13,636 nt of DNA from JAEXNA01 sp050486105 (GTDB taxonomy: Bacteria; Vulcanimicrobiota; Xenobia; Xenobiales; JADMJV01): NCBI GenBank assembly GCA_050486105.1, contig JBJHCR010000176.1, forward strand, positions 1-13,636, written 5' to 3'. Positions 7,330 to 13,636 of this stretch are shown here, one piece after another. A program made the position numbers and the translations under genes. Position 1 is the first letter of the stretch. Every line of letters starts with the position of its first letter. Under the pieces are notes generated by a model, which saw only the letters and a program-made list of their open reading frames with translations, did not search any database and was not told where the DNA came from.

Positions 7330-7650
7330 ACTCAGAGTTCGGAGTTTGAGGCCCGCTCGGTCGCTGGTGCCTTTCTTGGCTACTCCGTCGGTCTGCACGC
7401 GTTTGAGGTGAGAAACCTCCCCGATCGCGCAGTCGCTAGATTTGGAAACTTCATCTGGTGGAACTTTCAAGAGAACGCCACCCTCACAACAAAGCAGGTT
7501 GCTCTCGCCATTCACCTTGATCGAATACTAGCCATTCATTGCACGAATGGCAACAAGCGGGGACTTGAAGCGGTTCTGGCAATTTGGTTTGTTGATGGGC
7601 AATACTTCGCAGTGGCTTCACCGAGCCCGGCGATAATCCAAGGTGGATGA
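7330..7650 (+). pseudogene. Remnant resembling a MurJ-type lipid II flippase C-terminal part
   Basis: An open frame of 106 codons runs from just after the TGA at 7327 to the TGA at 7648, with no ATG at its beginning; the first usable start is the GTG at 7408. The translation opens SSEFEARSVAGAFLGYSVG and continues LHAFEVRNLPDRAVARFGN. This resembles the MurJ/MVF segment where a G-x-F-x-x-x-(S/T) turn precedes a helix ending YxxGLxAF, followed by a loop with RAFYA-x-x-DT. Later, NGNKRGLEAVLAIWF falls where MurJ proteins have a G-x-x-GLALA helix. Helices are interrupted by charged residues and there is no start, so it reads as a decayed fragment. The likeness is by eye only and could be coincidental. 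If the stretch is functional, it would be an 80-residue protein from the GTG at 7408. Confidence 0.3.
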
Positions 7651-7688
7651 CGAGTCAGAATAAGAGCAGGAGGGGTTCTGCCGAAGAA

Positions 7689-8153
7689 ATGACGAATTTT
7701 TCTGGAATGAAAACTTTGATGGGCCGCACCCTTGTATTTATCCTTCTCCTCGTCGCCCCTGCCTGGGCATGCGATATGGGAAGCCTGTTTCACGCCATTC
7801 TCTTTGCACTGGCCATAGGAGCGGCCATCTGCTCAGCGATTTCGGCGCTCTTAGCTTGGGCGATGCGTCCCACTTCTCTCCCCGCCCCTTACTCCACTCT
7901 CCTCACATCTATCGTCTCCGGGACCGCTCTAGGGACCGGTGCAGGTATTGTGGTGGGGTCTGCTATGGGTGGCTGGTTTCAATTCTTATGGGTGACGCTC
8001 GTTGTGTCCATCGTCGTAAGTTCTGCTATCGTGTCTCTGGCTCCCAGTCGTCTTGAGGGTTCTAGGTTGATGATTGATGACCCCACGCAGGGTCTGTCCG
8101 ACGCAGCCACGAGTTTTCAAGAGCACACTTCGGAGTGGAAGACGCTCAGCTAG
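7689..8153 (+). CDS. Small membrane protein with signal-like N-terminus
   Basis: This is a 154-residue protein of unknown function. An N-terminal leader (MKTLMGRTLVFILLLVAPAWA, starting at residue 7) ends in AWA-C, a good signal-peptidase I site. Three further hydrophobic segments follow, at about 31-59, 67-93 and 97-118. The second is rich in Gly, Ser and Ala (SGTALGTGAGIVVGSAMGG), typical of tightly packed helices. The C-terminus is hydrophilic. I place the start at the ATG at 7689 because AGGAGGGG lies at 7668-7675, although the spacing is rather long. The ATG at 7647 would give 168 residues and overlaps the preceding frame as ATGA, but has no properly spaced ribosome binding site. The ATG at 7707 is also possible. 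No family is recognised. Confidence 0.6.
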   Translation: MTNFSGMKTLMGRTLVFILLLVAPAWACDMGSLFHAILFALAIGAAICSAISALLAWAMRPTSLPAPYSTLLTSIVSGTALGTGAGIVVGSAMGGWFQFLWVTLVVSIVVSSAIVSLAPSRLEGSRLMIDDPTQGLSDAATSFQEHTSEWKTLS

Positions 8154-8273
8154 GAAAACGTTGCTAGAAGCACACTCTTGCCTAGTGCTCTGCCAAGCCT
8201 GAGAATTGGGGTTGGGACGGAGATCCATCAATCCTGATTTCATCAACTCTCGGTTACGTGCCGCAATCTTACA

Positions 8274-8462
8274 ATGAACATCCAAACCAAGCCGTTTATC
8301 CCCGGACTCTGGAGTCGTCCCATCAGCAAGGATGGTCACTATAAAAAGGAAGTTTACTATCGAGAGAATGTCGAACTCGGTATAGTTGAGACTTCAACTG
8401 TGGCTGCCGCCCTTTCTGACCTGCTTGCTCTGAAAAGCGCCCAAGAGCGTTTGTTCGGTTAG
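8274..8462 (+). CDS. Doubtful small ORF (62 residues)
   Basis: An ATG-started ORF of 62 codons lies alone between the small membrane protein and the convergent serpin gene. The product begins MNIQTKPFIPGLWSRPISKD, then has a basic/aromatic part (YKKEVYYREN) and an Ala/Leu-rich helical end (STVAAALSDLLALKSAQERL). It has no recognised family, no membrane segment and no ribosome binding site. The composition is protein-like, so it may be a small gene or a remnant. The remaining non-coding bases on either side (8154-8273 and 8463-8563) show nothing else, apart from a weak palindrome GGTACC next to six A's at 8531-8536, which on the minus strand would form a T-run after the serpin gene. Confidence 0.35.
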   Translation: MNIQTKPFIPGLWSRPISKDGHYKKEVYYRENVELGIVETSTVAAALSDLLALKSAQERLFG

Positions 8463-8563
8463 CAAAATTCCCCATCCAGACAAGCCGATACAGAGGCTGA
8501 GTTGCCAGCTAGAGCGCTCGCCGCCGACGGAAAAAATACCTGGTACCCTAACGCCTAGCCTGG

Positions 8564-9814
8564 TTAAGGCCGTTCAACTCTCCCCAATACCAAAATCGCA
8601 CCAGTTCGGGTGTGGCGAAGGATAAAGGCGAACGGGCGGTTGAAGCGCAGTGTCTCAATCTTTTCAGGGTCTGGGGCTGATGCTGGAATGAGACGGCTCG
8701 TGGTAGCCGCTGCCGCGTGCGTCCCTCTTTCGTCTACTCTGATAAGTAGGTGATGCCGGATCATAACATCTAAAAATATCGCCTGGGGAGAGGTGAGCAT
8801 CATGGTCAAATCGGTCTTATTCAGAGCTTCTCCCAAGCCGACATCCATCCAGGCACTTGTGAGGTCCAGGTCCTGAACTTTGATTTCAAAGCGAGGTAGC
8901 TCCAAGTTCAAGAGGTGATCGAACTTCACTTTCTCACTGAGGTGCACTGATGGCTTCAATTCTTGGAGGACCTGGTCAATCGTAAATCCTTCGTCAGGAA
9001 GCATCAACACCATCTCCGCACCATCTAGATACGGAAGGATGACAGCCTGGCCATGCGGAATTTCGAGTCTGCCTAAATCCACTTCTCTCAAATGCATCGT
9101 GAGGACTTTGGCCATCGTGCCATCGGCTAGGTAGAACCTCTTCAGTTTAGTGTCCGCCTCCGAAAACTCGGTCGACCACCGACCCCGAAAGTTCAGTGTG
9201 GAGACCAGAACTGCCAACGTCGGGAATCTTGGCACTACCAGACTGCCCTGCAACATCCCTCCGGTTTGTTCGCTAATCCACTGGCTAACCTGCCGGCCAG
9301 CCAATTCGGGGTCATTTACGAGAGGAACGGTTTCTACGGAAACGCCGAGCAGCGGCTCAACTCGCTCTAGGTAGGTGCCCTTAATCTGCACCGATTCATC
9401 TACGTAGATTCTCTGGGCCACCTGAGTCGAAGGCAACTGGTTTAACTCCCAAGCCAGGAGAGCCGCCTCTTCCAGGCCTAGACGGGATCTCTCAAAATTT
9501 TTCGCAATGGACTCTCGAGCCGACAAAGACGAGCCATCGTAAATTAGTTCAAGAAGCAAGTAAGAACCGACGGGACTGAGCGCCAAGTTCCCACTCTGCT
9601 GACTTGCCAGATGGGAGAAGATCGTCAGCCCGAAAAAGTTCAGACTATTCACTGCCAACTCGACCTTTGACTCATCAGTCTCGGGCCGCTCTATCACTGC
9701 GACAGGAGGGTCCTTGTACTTGGTAACATTCTGCTCAGACGTCGGTAGGTCCAAGCACCCTCCAAAGGTTAGACCCGCCAGCGCCGCAAGGAGCGACTTC
9801 CTAAAACGTTTCAC
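8564..9814 (-). CDS. Serpin (serine protease inhibitor), probable lipoprotein
   Basis: The 416-residue protein is a full-length serpin. The N-terminus MKRFRKSLLAALAGLTFGGC has a basic start, a hydrophobic core and a lipobox-like FGGC, so Cys20 is probably lipidated and the serpin domain (about 50-416) tethered outside the cytoplasm. Serpin landmarks are NLALSPVGSYLLLELIYDGS (76-95), NFRGRW (208-213), the reactive-loop hinge DERGTHAAAATTS (361-373) and FNRPFAFILRH near the end (391-401). The hinge has Gly at P15, Thr at P14 and Ala at P12-P9, the pattern of inhibitory serpins. Counting as in alpha-1-antitrypsin puts P1-P1' at Ala378-Ser379, preceded by Ile-Pro, so an elastase-like target is plausible. 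The loop after P1 is about five residues longer than in antitrypsin, so the true bond could lie elsewhere. The start is GTG at 9814, overlapping the upstream stop as GTGA, with GCGAGA as a weak ribosome binding site. It is the last gene of a three-gene overlapping operon. Confidence 0.93.
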   Translation of the reverse strand: MKRFRKSLLAALAGLTFGGCLDLPTSEQNVTKYKDPPVAVIERPETDESKVELAVNSLNFFGLTIFSHLASQQSGNLALSPVGSYLLLELIYDGSSLSARESIAKNFERSRLGLEEAALLAWELNQLPSTQVAQRIYVDESVQIKGTYLERVEPLLGVSVETVPLVNDPELAGRQVSQWISEQTGGMLQGSLVVPRFPTLAVLVSTLNFRGRWSTEFSEADTKLKRFYLADGTMAKVLTMHLREVDLGRLEIPHGQAVILPYLDGAEMVLMLPDEGFTIDQVLQELKPSVHLSEKVKFDHLLNLELPRFEIKVQDLDLTSAWMDVGLGEALNKTDLTMMLTSPQAIFLDVMIRHHLLIRVDERGTHAAAATTSRLIPASAPDPEKIETLRFNRPFAFILRHTRTGAILVLGRVERP

Positions 9815-10572
9815 AGATAGTTCTCGCCGAGAAAACCCTTGATGTAGGCGTTGTATTCATCATTCATGGGGAGGTCACCATCGACCTTCAAGCGACGACG
9901 TACCGTGAGCACGGACTCTCCTGTGATGGGATTTTGTCCGATCTTGTCATACTCTTCCCAATGAACTCCGGTCCCTCTCCGCTGCCAGGCCGGTAAGTTA
10001 TTGAAGTTTATCCCCCGGCTGAACAACAACTCGTTCTTTTCGGCCTTGGTGGCGCACCTCAATGCCTCAGTGGCCTCTCTTGCCCCCATTCCTTCATTGC
10101 GTAGGGTCCAATATGCCCAACCATTGAGCGCGCACCGAGTTGCGTCGCCTTGTCTCCATCGAAAGTAGTCTACGACGCTCGTCGGCGAACTTGCAAACCA
10201 AATTCGACTGTCAAAGTGTCCCGCTTCGCCTAGCTCGAGACTGAAGCAGACACTTGCGACGGACGCCGTAAGTGAAACGATCTTCTCGACTTCTCGGTCA
10301 AAAAGGTCCCAAGCCAAAGGCAAAAGGATCGAGATCTCATCGCTCTCAGTGTACACGTATAGTGCACCAAACTCCTCAGCGAGACGGCAGGATGTGGCGA
10401 CCATTAACTGGTGGAACCTGGCATCGAAGGGTTTCTCAAATCGCTCGGCAGTGAACTTGGAAAAGCTTCGACCGTCGAGCCTCAAGACCGTCCAAACTTG
10501 GTCCGGAACACGAAGGCCGTGAAAGTACTCACCCCGACGCATTTGCTCTTCAAAGGCTCTGCTCTTCATCAT
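9811..10572 (-). CDS. Thg1-like protein (3'-5' RNA polymerase, tRNA 5'-end repair)
   Basis: The protein (253 residues from the ATG at 10572) belongs to the tRNAHis guanylyltransferase/Thg1-like family, which adds nucleotides to RNA 5' ends in the 3'-5' direction. Metal-binding motifs are intact: RLDGRSFSKF with its Asp, and the second acidic pair in YTESDEIS. The family segment FRWRQGD...LNGWAYWTL is present, followed by KNELLFSRGINFNNLPAW. The eukaryotic HINNLYN motif needed for G-1 addition is absent, the equivalent reading ATRCALNGWAY, so this is a Thg1-like protein (TLP). Characterised bacterial TLPs repair 5'-truncated tRNAs by templated addition. AAGGATGG about four bases before tandem ATGs at 10572/10569 fixes the start there rather than at the TTG at 10593. 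It overlaps the upstream kinase by 23 nt, and its TGA overlaps the serpin GTG. Confidence 0.92.
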   Translation of the reverse strand: MMKSRAFEEQMRRGEYFHGLRVPDQVWTVLRLDGRSFSKFTAERFEKPFDARFHQLMVATSCRLAEEFGALYVYTESDEISILLPLAWDLFDREVEKIVSLTASVASVCFSLELGEAGHFDSRIWFASSPTSVVDYFRWRQGDATRCALNGWAYWTLRNEGMGAREATEALRCATKAEKNELLFSRGINFNNLPAWQRRGTGVHWEEYDKIGQNPITGESVLTVRRRLKVDGDLPMNDEYNAYIKGFLGENYL

Positions 10573-11020
10573 TTTTCCATCCTTCGACCACAAACGTTCC
10601 GTCGACTTGCCTCACATAAAACAGGCTGTCGAAGCCCTCATCCAAGCTCGGCAACTCCAGAGCCCCAACTATGGAGTAAAAGCCGACGTCCGGGACTCTA
10701 TCTTCTTGCGCTCTCGCAGCATTGCGCGCATAGCATTCAGCCGCCTTAGAGGACATATAGTAACCGACCACAGACCAGCCTCTTTCCTTTCCCCAAGCGA
10801 TCCAGGGCGCGCGCACCTGAGCCGAAGGATGAGTGTTGTCGAGGACTACGGATTTCCCGGCCAACTCGGCCGCCTCCAACAGAACTCGCTGTTTGCGGTC
10901 CCGGTTGCGCTTGCCTGGCATGGCATCTTTGCTAACGTGCAGGTGAGTTGTGGCAAAAAGCTCACGGTAGAAGGTCGACTTTCCACTGCCGGGCAGGCCT
11001 ATAAGAAGGATAATTTCCAT
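10550..11020 (-). CDS. Polynucleotide-kinase-like P-loop protein (predicted RNA 5'-kinase)
   Basis: The 156-residue protein consists of a single P-loop kinase domain. Walker A is GLPGSGKS (8-15). HVSKDAM (28-34) fits the substrate-binding position where T4 Pnk has NRDD. VLDNTHPS (59-66) corresponds to the DNTN-type motif, with Asp61 as probable metal or base residue. The lid region is YARNAARAQEDRVPD (97-111), with arginines to clamp the ATP phosphates and a VP motif typical of this group. The domain matches small AAA_33/Pnk-like kinases that transfer the gamma-phosphate of ATP to a 5'-OH end. No phosphatase or ligase domain is attached. Nucleoside or zeta-toxin-like kinase activity is an alternative, but overlap with a Thg1-like gene favours an RNA 5'-end role. 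It starts at ATG 11020, has a poor ribosome binding site and heads the operon. Confidence 0.85.
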   Translation of the reverse strand: MEIILLIGLPGSGKSTFYRELFATTHLHVSKDAMPGKRNRDRKQRVLLEAAELAGKSVVLDNTHPSAQVRAPWIAWGKERGWSVVGYYMSSKAAECYARNAARAQEDRVPDVGFYSIVGALELPSLDEGFDSLFYVRQVDGTFVVEGWKNDEEQSL

Positions 11021-11312
11021 CCTATGTTAGGATTTTCTGGGCTTGAACAGCCAGACCTTCCGACAGTCTCGGACCTCTATTGGCAAGCTTGATCTCGTGC
11101 CGGAAGGAGCCGAGAGAATACGTCTGGCAAATACGACCTAAGTGGGCTGAGGATTGGGTAGACCAGTCGCCCCCCTCTCTGGTGCCTCATAAGCGAGACC
11201 CCGAATGTGCGGGCGTCTGAGCCAGACATTCAGCGAAAAGCGTCTCCGACATCAGCTTATTATTACCGTGTGAAAGGTCACGGTCAGCGATGGTCGAAAA
11301 TCATACTCTTAG
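11021..11312. promoter_or_regulatory. Divergent intergenic region (promoters inferred)
   Basis: This 292-bp region lies between the start of the RNA-repair-like operon (minus) and the start of the 738-codon gene (plus), so both promoters should be here. The only AT-rich stretch is around 11258-11265 (TTATTATTA), about 50 bp before the plus-strand ATG, which may be a -10 element. I find no matching -35 box, operator palindrome or riboswitch-like structure. Confidence 0.3.
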
Positions 11313-13529
11313 ATGCAGAGCGCCACTCCACCCCCAACACCGGTAGTCCAAGAACCCAGCATCTCACCCTTGGCGGGCCGACCGGCTACTTGGCTGATCG
11401 TAACCGACGGTCTGCTACTGACCTTCGTGGCGCCTGCAGCCAGGCTCGTAGCTGCTTTGGTGGGTGCGGGACGCCTAGGACTTGCAGCGATGCTTAGCTT
11501 CGCGACCTTGATAGCAGGCTTGAGCTATCTAGTCCTGCTAACCTTCTTGCCTATCTCTTGGCAAGAAGCAGCCCTCCTGCACGCCGCTTGCGGACTCATT
11601 GGAGCTTTGGTCATCGATCTCGTCTGGAAATCCCAGACGAAAACGATCATCCTAAGAAATCCCCCCTTTTCAGGGGAGTGGAAGTCGGACTATCTCGCAG
11701 CCGTTCTGCTGGGTTACCTCTGTGGGTTACCGTTCGCCGCCTATCACATGATCGGCACCTACGGCTTGGAAGTCATCTACCAGCCTGGTGTACCAACCAC
11801 AATTTCCCTGTGGGCCTTGATGGGGATCCCCTGGGCGCTCGCTGCCGTGTTCAGCCTCAGACGCCGATTCGAAAGCCCTGAGGCCTATCAATATGGAATC
11901 TGGGTGGTGGCAGCCTCCTATTGTACTATCGTGATCGCCTTTGCCAGAATCGGCTTGGGCTCAGGAGAACTCCACTCGATGGCCTTTGGAAGCCTATCGG
12001 TAAAAGGATGGCACGCTTCCCTGTTCTCTCCCATGAACCTGCTAGCCTCGATGATGCCTTGGGTCGTAGGCTTTACCGCAGTGAGCTTCCAGAGAATCCG
12101 TGAATCGCTGTACGGACTGGTTCCACTCACAGGATTCTCTCTCTTGGCTGCGTTCTCGCTTACGGCCTATGAGGGTTATCCGCTCGTGCTGAAGTCCGAC
12201 GAGTACGCGCTGACTATGGTGGAGCGAGACCACGTTCTCCCGTTTGCGGCCTTTCTTGATGCCCGGGCCAACCGCTATCCGCAAGCGCCCAACTCTTGCC
12301 GAGACGCTCTTGCGGCTGCCGAACTCTATCTCAAGATCGGACGTAAAGACCGGGCCCTTGCCATCTATCGCCAGACTCAGGAGCGCTATTCCGACAATGT
12401 TCGTTGGCAGTTCGGCGGCTCTGAGGCGACAGCTTTCCTCGAGGCTATAGAGCGAGCCACTTCCTCCACCGAACCAGTACGGCGCCTTCATCTGCCGGTA
12501 GTCGGCAACCGAGAGTATCTTGAGCCAAACTGGAGAGTTCTCATGTCGGCCCTGCGCTCTGCCCGTCCCAACGGCTCTGAAACATCGTTTCTGCTTGGCC
12601 TGAGAGCCATCTCTCGGAATAGTCGATCGATAAGCCTTCAAGCCATGGCCGGACCGGAAGATGCTCGCTCCATTCTCGCCAGCCTGGGGAGCGAGTCTTT
12701 CTACCTGCCGGTGACAACCGAAGAATTGAAAGCCCTGCTAGAGCACCAAGCCATCGTGCTGTTACAACTAGGGGACATCTCTGGAGCCAGCCACGACCAG
12801 TTCACACTAGTCCTCTTGGAAGGGTATGACGCCGAGCGCGACGCCTTCTTACTCTGGGATTTCAGTGCAGCTCCCGAACCGTCAATAAGAGCTGAAGCAG
12901 ATCTAGAACCGGATGAATCCGCCCCCGTGTTGCGACGTCGGGAATTCGAGAGTCTAAAGACCGTTTCATCCGAGCATCTCCAGCGCTTAACGCAAGACCA
13001 CTTCGGGATGGCCCTTCTTGTCCCCAAAGACGATGAGTTCGACTTTGGCCCTCTCGGGCTCACCTTGGACCAAGCAAGAGAGCAAACCCGCGCCCACACA
13101 GCTTTCTCTTTGGCCTTACGTCGCCTAGATCAAAACGACTACAGCGGGGTATTGAGGATCCTTCTGCCCTACCTGGGCACAACTTCGCCCGAGCAGCTCG
13201 CCTGGCTCGTCGGCTTGAGCTACCACGCCTTGGAGCGAAATCGCGAAATGCCGGACGCTTTGCCTTGGGAGGTGCTCGAGGAGAGTCGTAGGCTGGAATC
13301 GGAATACCCCGGCTCCATGCCCGAATGCCGTGAGTGGTTCCTTACCGCATTGGAGCAGAAACAACTGCCACCAAGCTTCTTAGCCAGGGCCTACGAGCAT
13401 CTGCCCGCCGAGGTGCCCCTGGAAATCTATGAAGAGATCGCCCATCAACTCCTGGAGCAACGCCCAAACTATAGTGTAGGCAGGAATCTCTTGCTCTTTC
13501 AATGGCAAAGGCAGGACGTACGTGGATAG
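11313..13529 (+). CDS. Polytopic membrane protein with degenerate C39-like peptidase domain and helical repeats
   Basis: The 738-residue protein has about eight hydrophobic helices in its first 290 residues (near 27-50, 56-80, 85-105, 126-148, 164-182, 194-215, 236-257 and 268-286). Next is a TPR-like helical segment (about 323-358), then a region (about 400-570) that reads like a C39-type papain-fold domain, then a helical C-terminus (580-738). In the C39-like part, EPNWRVLMSALRSA (404-417) aligns with the usual NWCG-A-L core, but Arg408 replaces the catalytic Cys. QFTLVLLEGYD (496-506) aligns with the HFVVV-GYD strand, but Gln replaces the His. LLWDF (513-517) keeps the Asp. The domain is therefore probably a non-catalytic binder. 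The start is ATG at 11313 with no clear ribosome binding site. The stop lies only about 20 bp from a minus-strand tail at the window edge, so the C-terminus may be altered by an insertion. Confidence 0.85.
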   Translation: MQSATPPPTPVVQEPSISPLAGRPATWLIVTDGLLLTFVAPAARLVAALVGAGRLGLAAMLSFATLIAGLSYLVLLTFLPISWQEAALLHAACGLIGALVIDLVWKSQTKTIILRNPPFSGEWKSDYLAAVLLGYLCGLPFAAYHMIGTYGLEVIYQPGVPTTISLWALMGIPWALAAVFSLRRRFESPEAYQYGIWVVAASYCTIVIAFARIGLGSGELHSMAFGSLSVKGWHASLFSPMNLLASMMPWVVGFTAVSFQRIRESLYGLVPLTGFSLLAAFSLTAYEGYPLVLKSDEYALTMVERDHVLPFAAFLDARANRYPQAPNSCRDALAAAELYLKIGRKDRALAIYRQTQERYSDNVRWQFGGSEATAFLEAIERATSSTEPVRRLHLPVVGNREYLEPNWRVLMSALRSARPNGSETSFLLGLRAISRNSRSISLQAMAGPEDARSILASLGSESFYLPVTTEELKALLEHQAIVLLQLGDISGASHDQFTLVLLEGYDAERDAFLLWDFSAAPEPSIRAEADLEPDESAPVLRRREFESLKTVSSEHLQRLTQDHFGMALLVPKDDEFDFGPLGLTLDQAREQTRAHTAFSLALRRLDQNDYSGVLRILLPYLGTTSPEQLAWLVGLSYHALERNREMPDALPWEVLEESRRLESEYPGSMPECREWFLTALEQKQLPPSFLARAYEHLPAEVPLEIYEEIAHQLLEQRPNYSVGRNLLLFQWQRQDVRG

Positions 13530-13548
13530 CGTTCGATCGGGGTCAAAG

Positions 13549-13636
13549 TTAGAGGTGGGCGAGTTGAGGCTGGGCGAGCGCCCGCATGACCAAGTCGACG
13601 AAGTTGACACCGCGTTGAACAGAGGTTGAGAACACA
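13549..13636 (-). CDS. C-terminal tail of a partial gene, possibly a transposase
   Basis: An open minus-strand frame enters from the right edge and ends with TAA at 13549-13551, giving 28 residues (VFSTSVQRGVNFVDLVMRAL then AQPQLAHL). The pattern T-x-x-x-(R/Q)-G-x-N-x-x-x-x-(L/V)-x-x-x-L is reminiscent of the extreme C-terminus of IS66-type transposases, where a short helix with G-V-N precedes the stop. The piece is too short to assign firmly. An element here would fit the mobile-looking left edge. The stop lies 20 bp from the stop of the convergent 738-codon gene. Confidence 0.3.
   Translation of the reverse strand, partial: VFSTSVQRGVNFVDLVMRALAQPQLAHL

Noticed and set aside
7986..8339. 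Minus-strand ORF of 117 codons
   Set aside because: It lies antisense to the end of the small membrane protein and the 62-codon ORF; the product has no motif and a composition of random antisense reading.
8531..8550. Intrinsic terminator after the serpin gene
   Set aside because: There are six T's on the minus strand, but the preceding stem is only about four base pairs, too weak to annotate as a terminator.
11660..11682. Hairpin-like CCCC-CTTTTC-AGGGG
   Set aside because: It lies inside the coding sequence of the membrane protein, with a short stem and no T-run.
12042..12641. Minus-strand ORF of 199 codons
   Set aside because: It lies wholly antisense to the well-supported 738-codon gene, with an Arg/Ser/Gly-rich product typical of a shadow frame.

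Overview
The window is a patchwork from what is probably a large-genome Gram-negative bacterium. A lipobox-type leader, a kinase-like protein fused to TPRs, a bacterial Thg1-like protein and a secreted serpin together would suit Myxococcota, Acidobacteriota or Planctomycetota. No rRNA, tRNA or ribosomal protein gene is present to settle the lineage, so the placement is inference. Coding density is moderate, several genes overlap head to tail, and both edges look like mobile DNA.

Left edge and first block (1-6077, all genes on the minus strand). Four 23-bp tandem units at 1-92 resemble the iterated transposase-binding repeats at an IS21-type terminus, ending in CA at 94-95. Next come a compact phytanoyl-CoA-dioxygenase-like gene (145-756), a BCS1-like AAA ATPase (934-2169), a small unknown gene overlapping it (2157-2417), a pseudokinase-TPR protein (2407-3903), a secreted TPR protein (3980-5038) and an alpha/beta hydrolase (5232-6077). 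The pseudokinase, small protein and AAA ATPase overlap end to start and are probably one transcription and translation unit.

Middle (6078-8563, plus strand). A gene-poor gap of 484 bp is followed by a six-helix membrane protein (6562-7260), a stretch that reads like a decayed C-terminal piece of a MurJ-type flippase (7330-7650), a small membrane protein (7689-8153) and a doubtful 62-residue ORF.

RNA-repair-like operon (11020 down to 8564, minus strand). A polynucleotide-kinase-like P-loop protein, a Thg1-like 3'-5' RNA polymerase without the HINNLYN motif, and a lipoprotein-type inhibitory serpin follow one another with overlapping ends. The first two suggest repair of RNA 5' ends. The serpin, coupled through a GTGA overlap, has no obvious place in that pathway and is the most unusual arrangement here.

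Right part (11313-13636). A 738-residue protein has about eight N-terminal membrane helices and a soluble region that reads as a C39-like peptidase fold with the catalytic Cys and His replaced. It runs almost into the C-terminal tail of a minus-strand protein, possibly a transposase, that is cut by the window edge.
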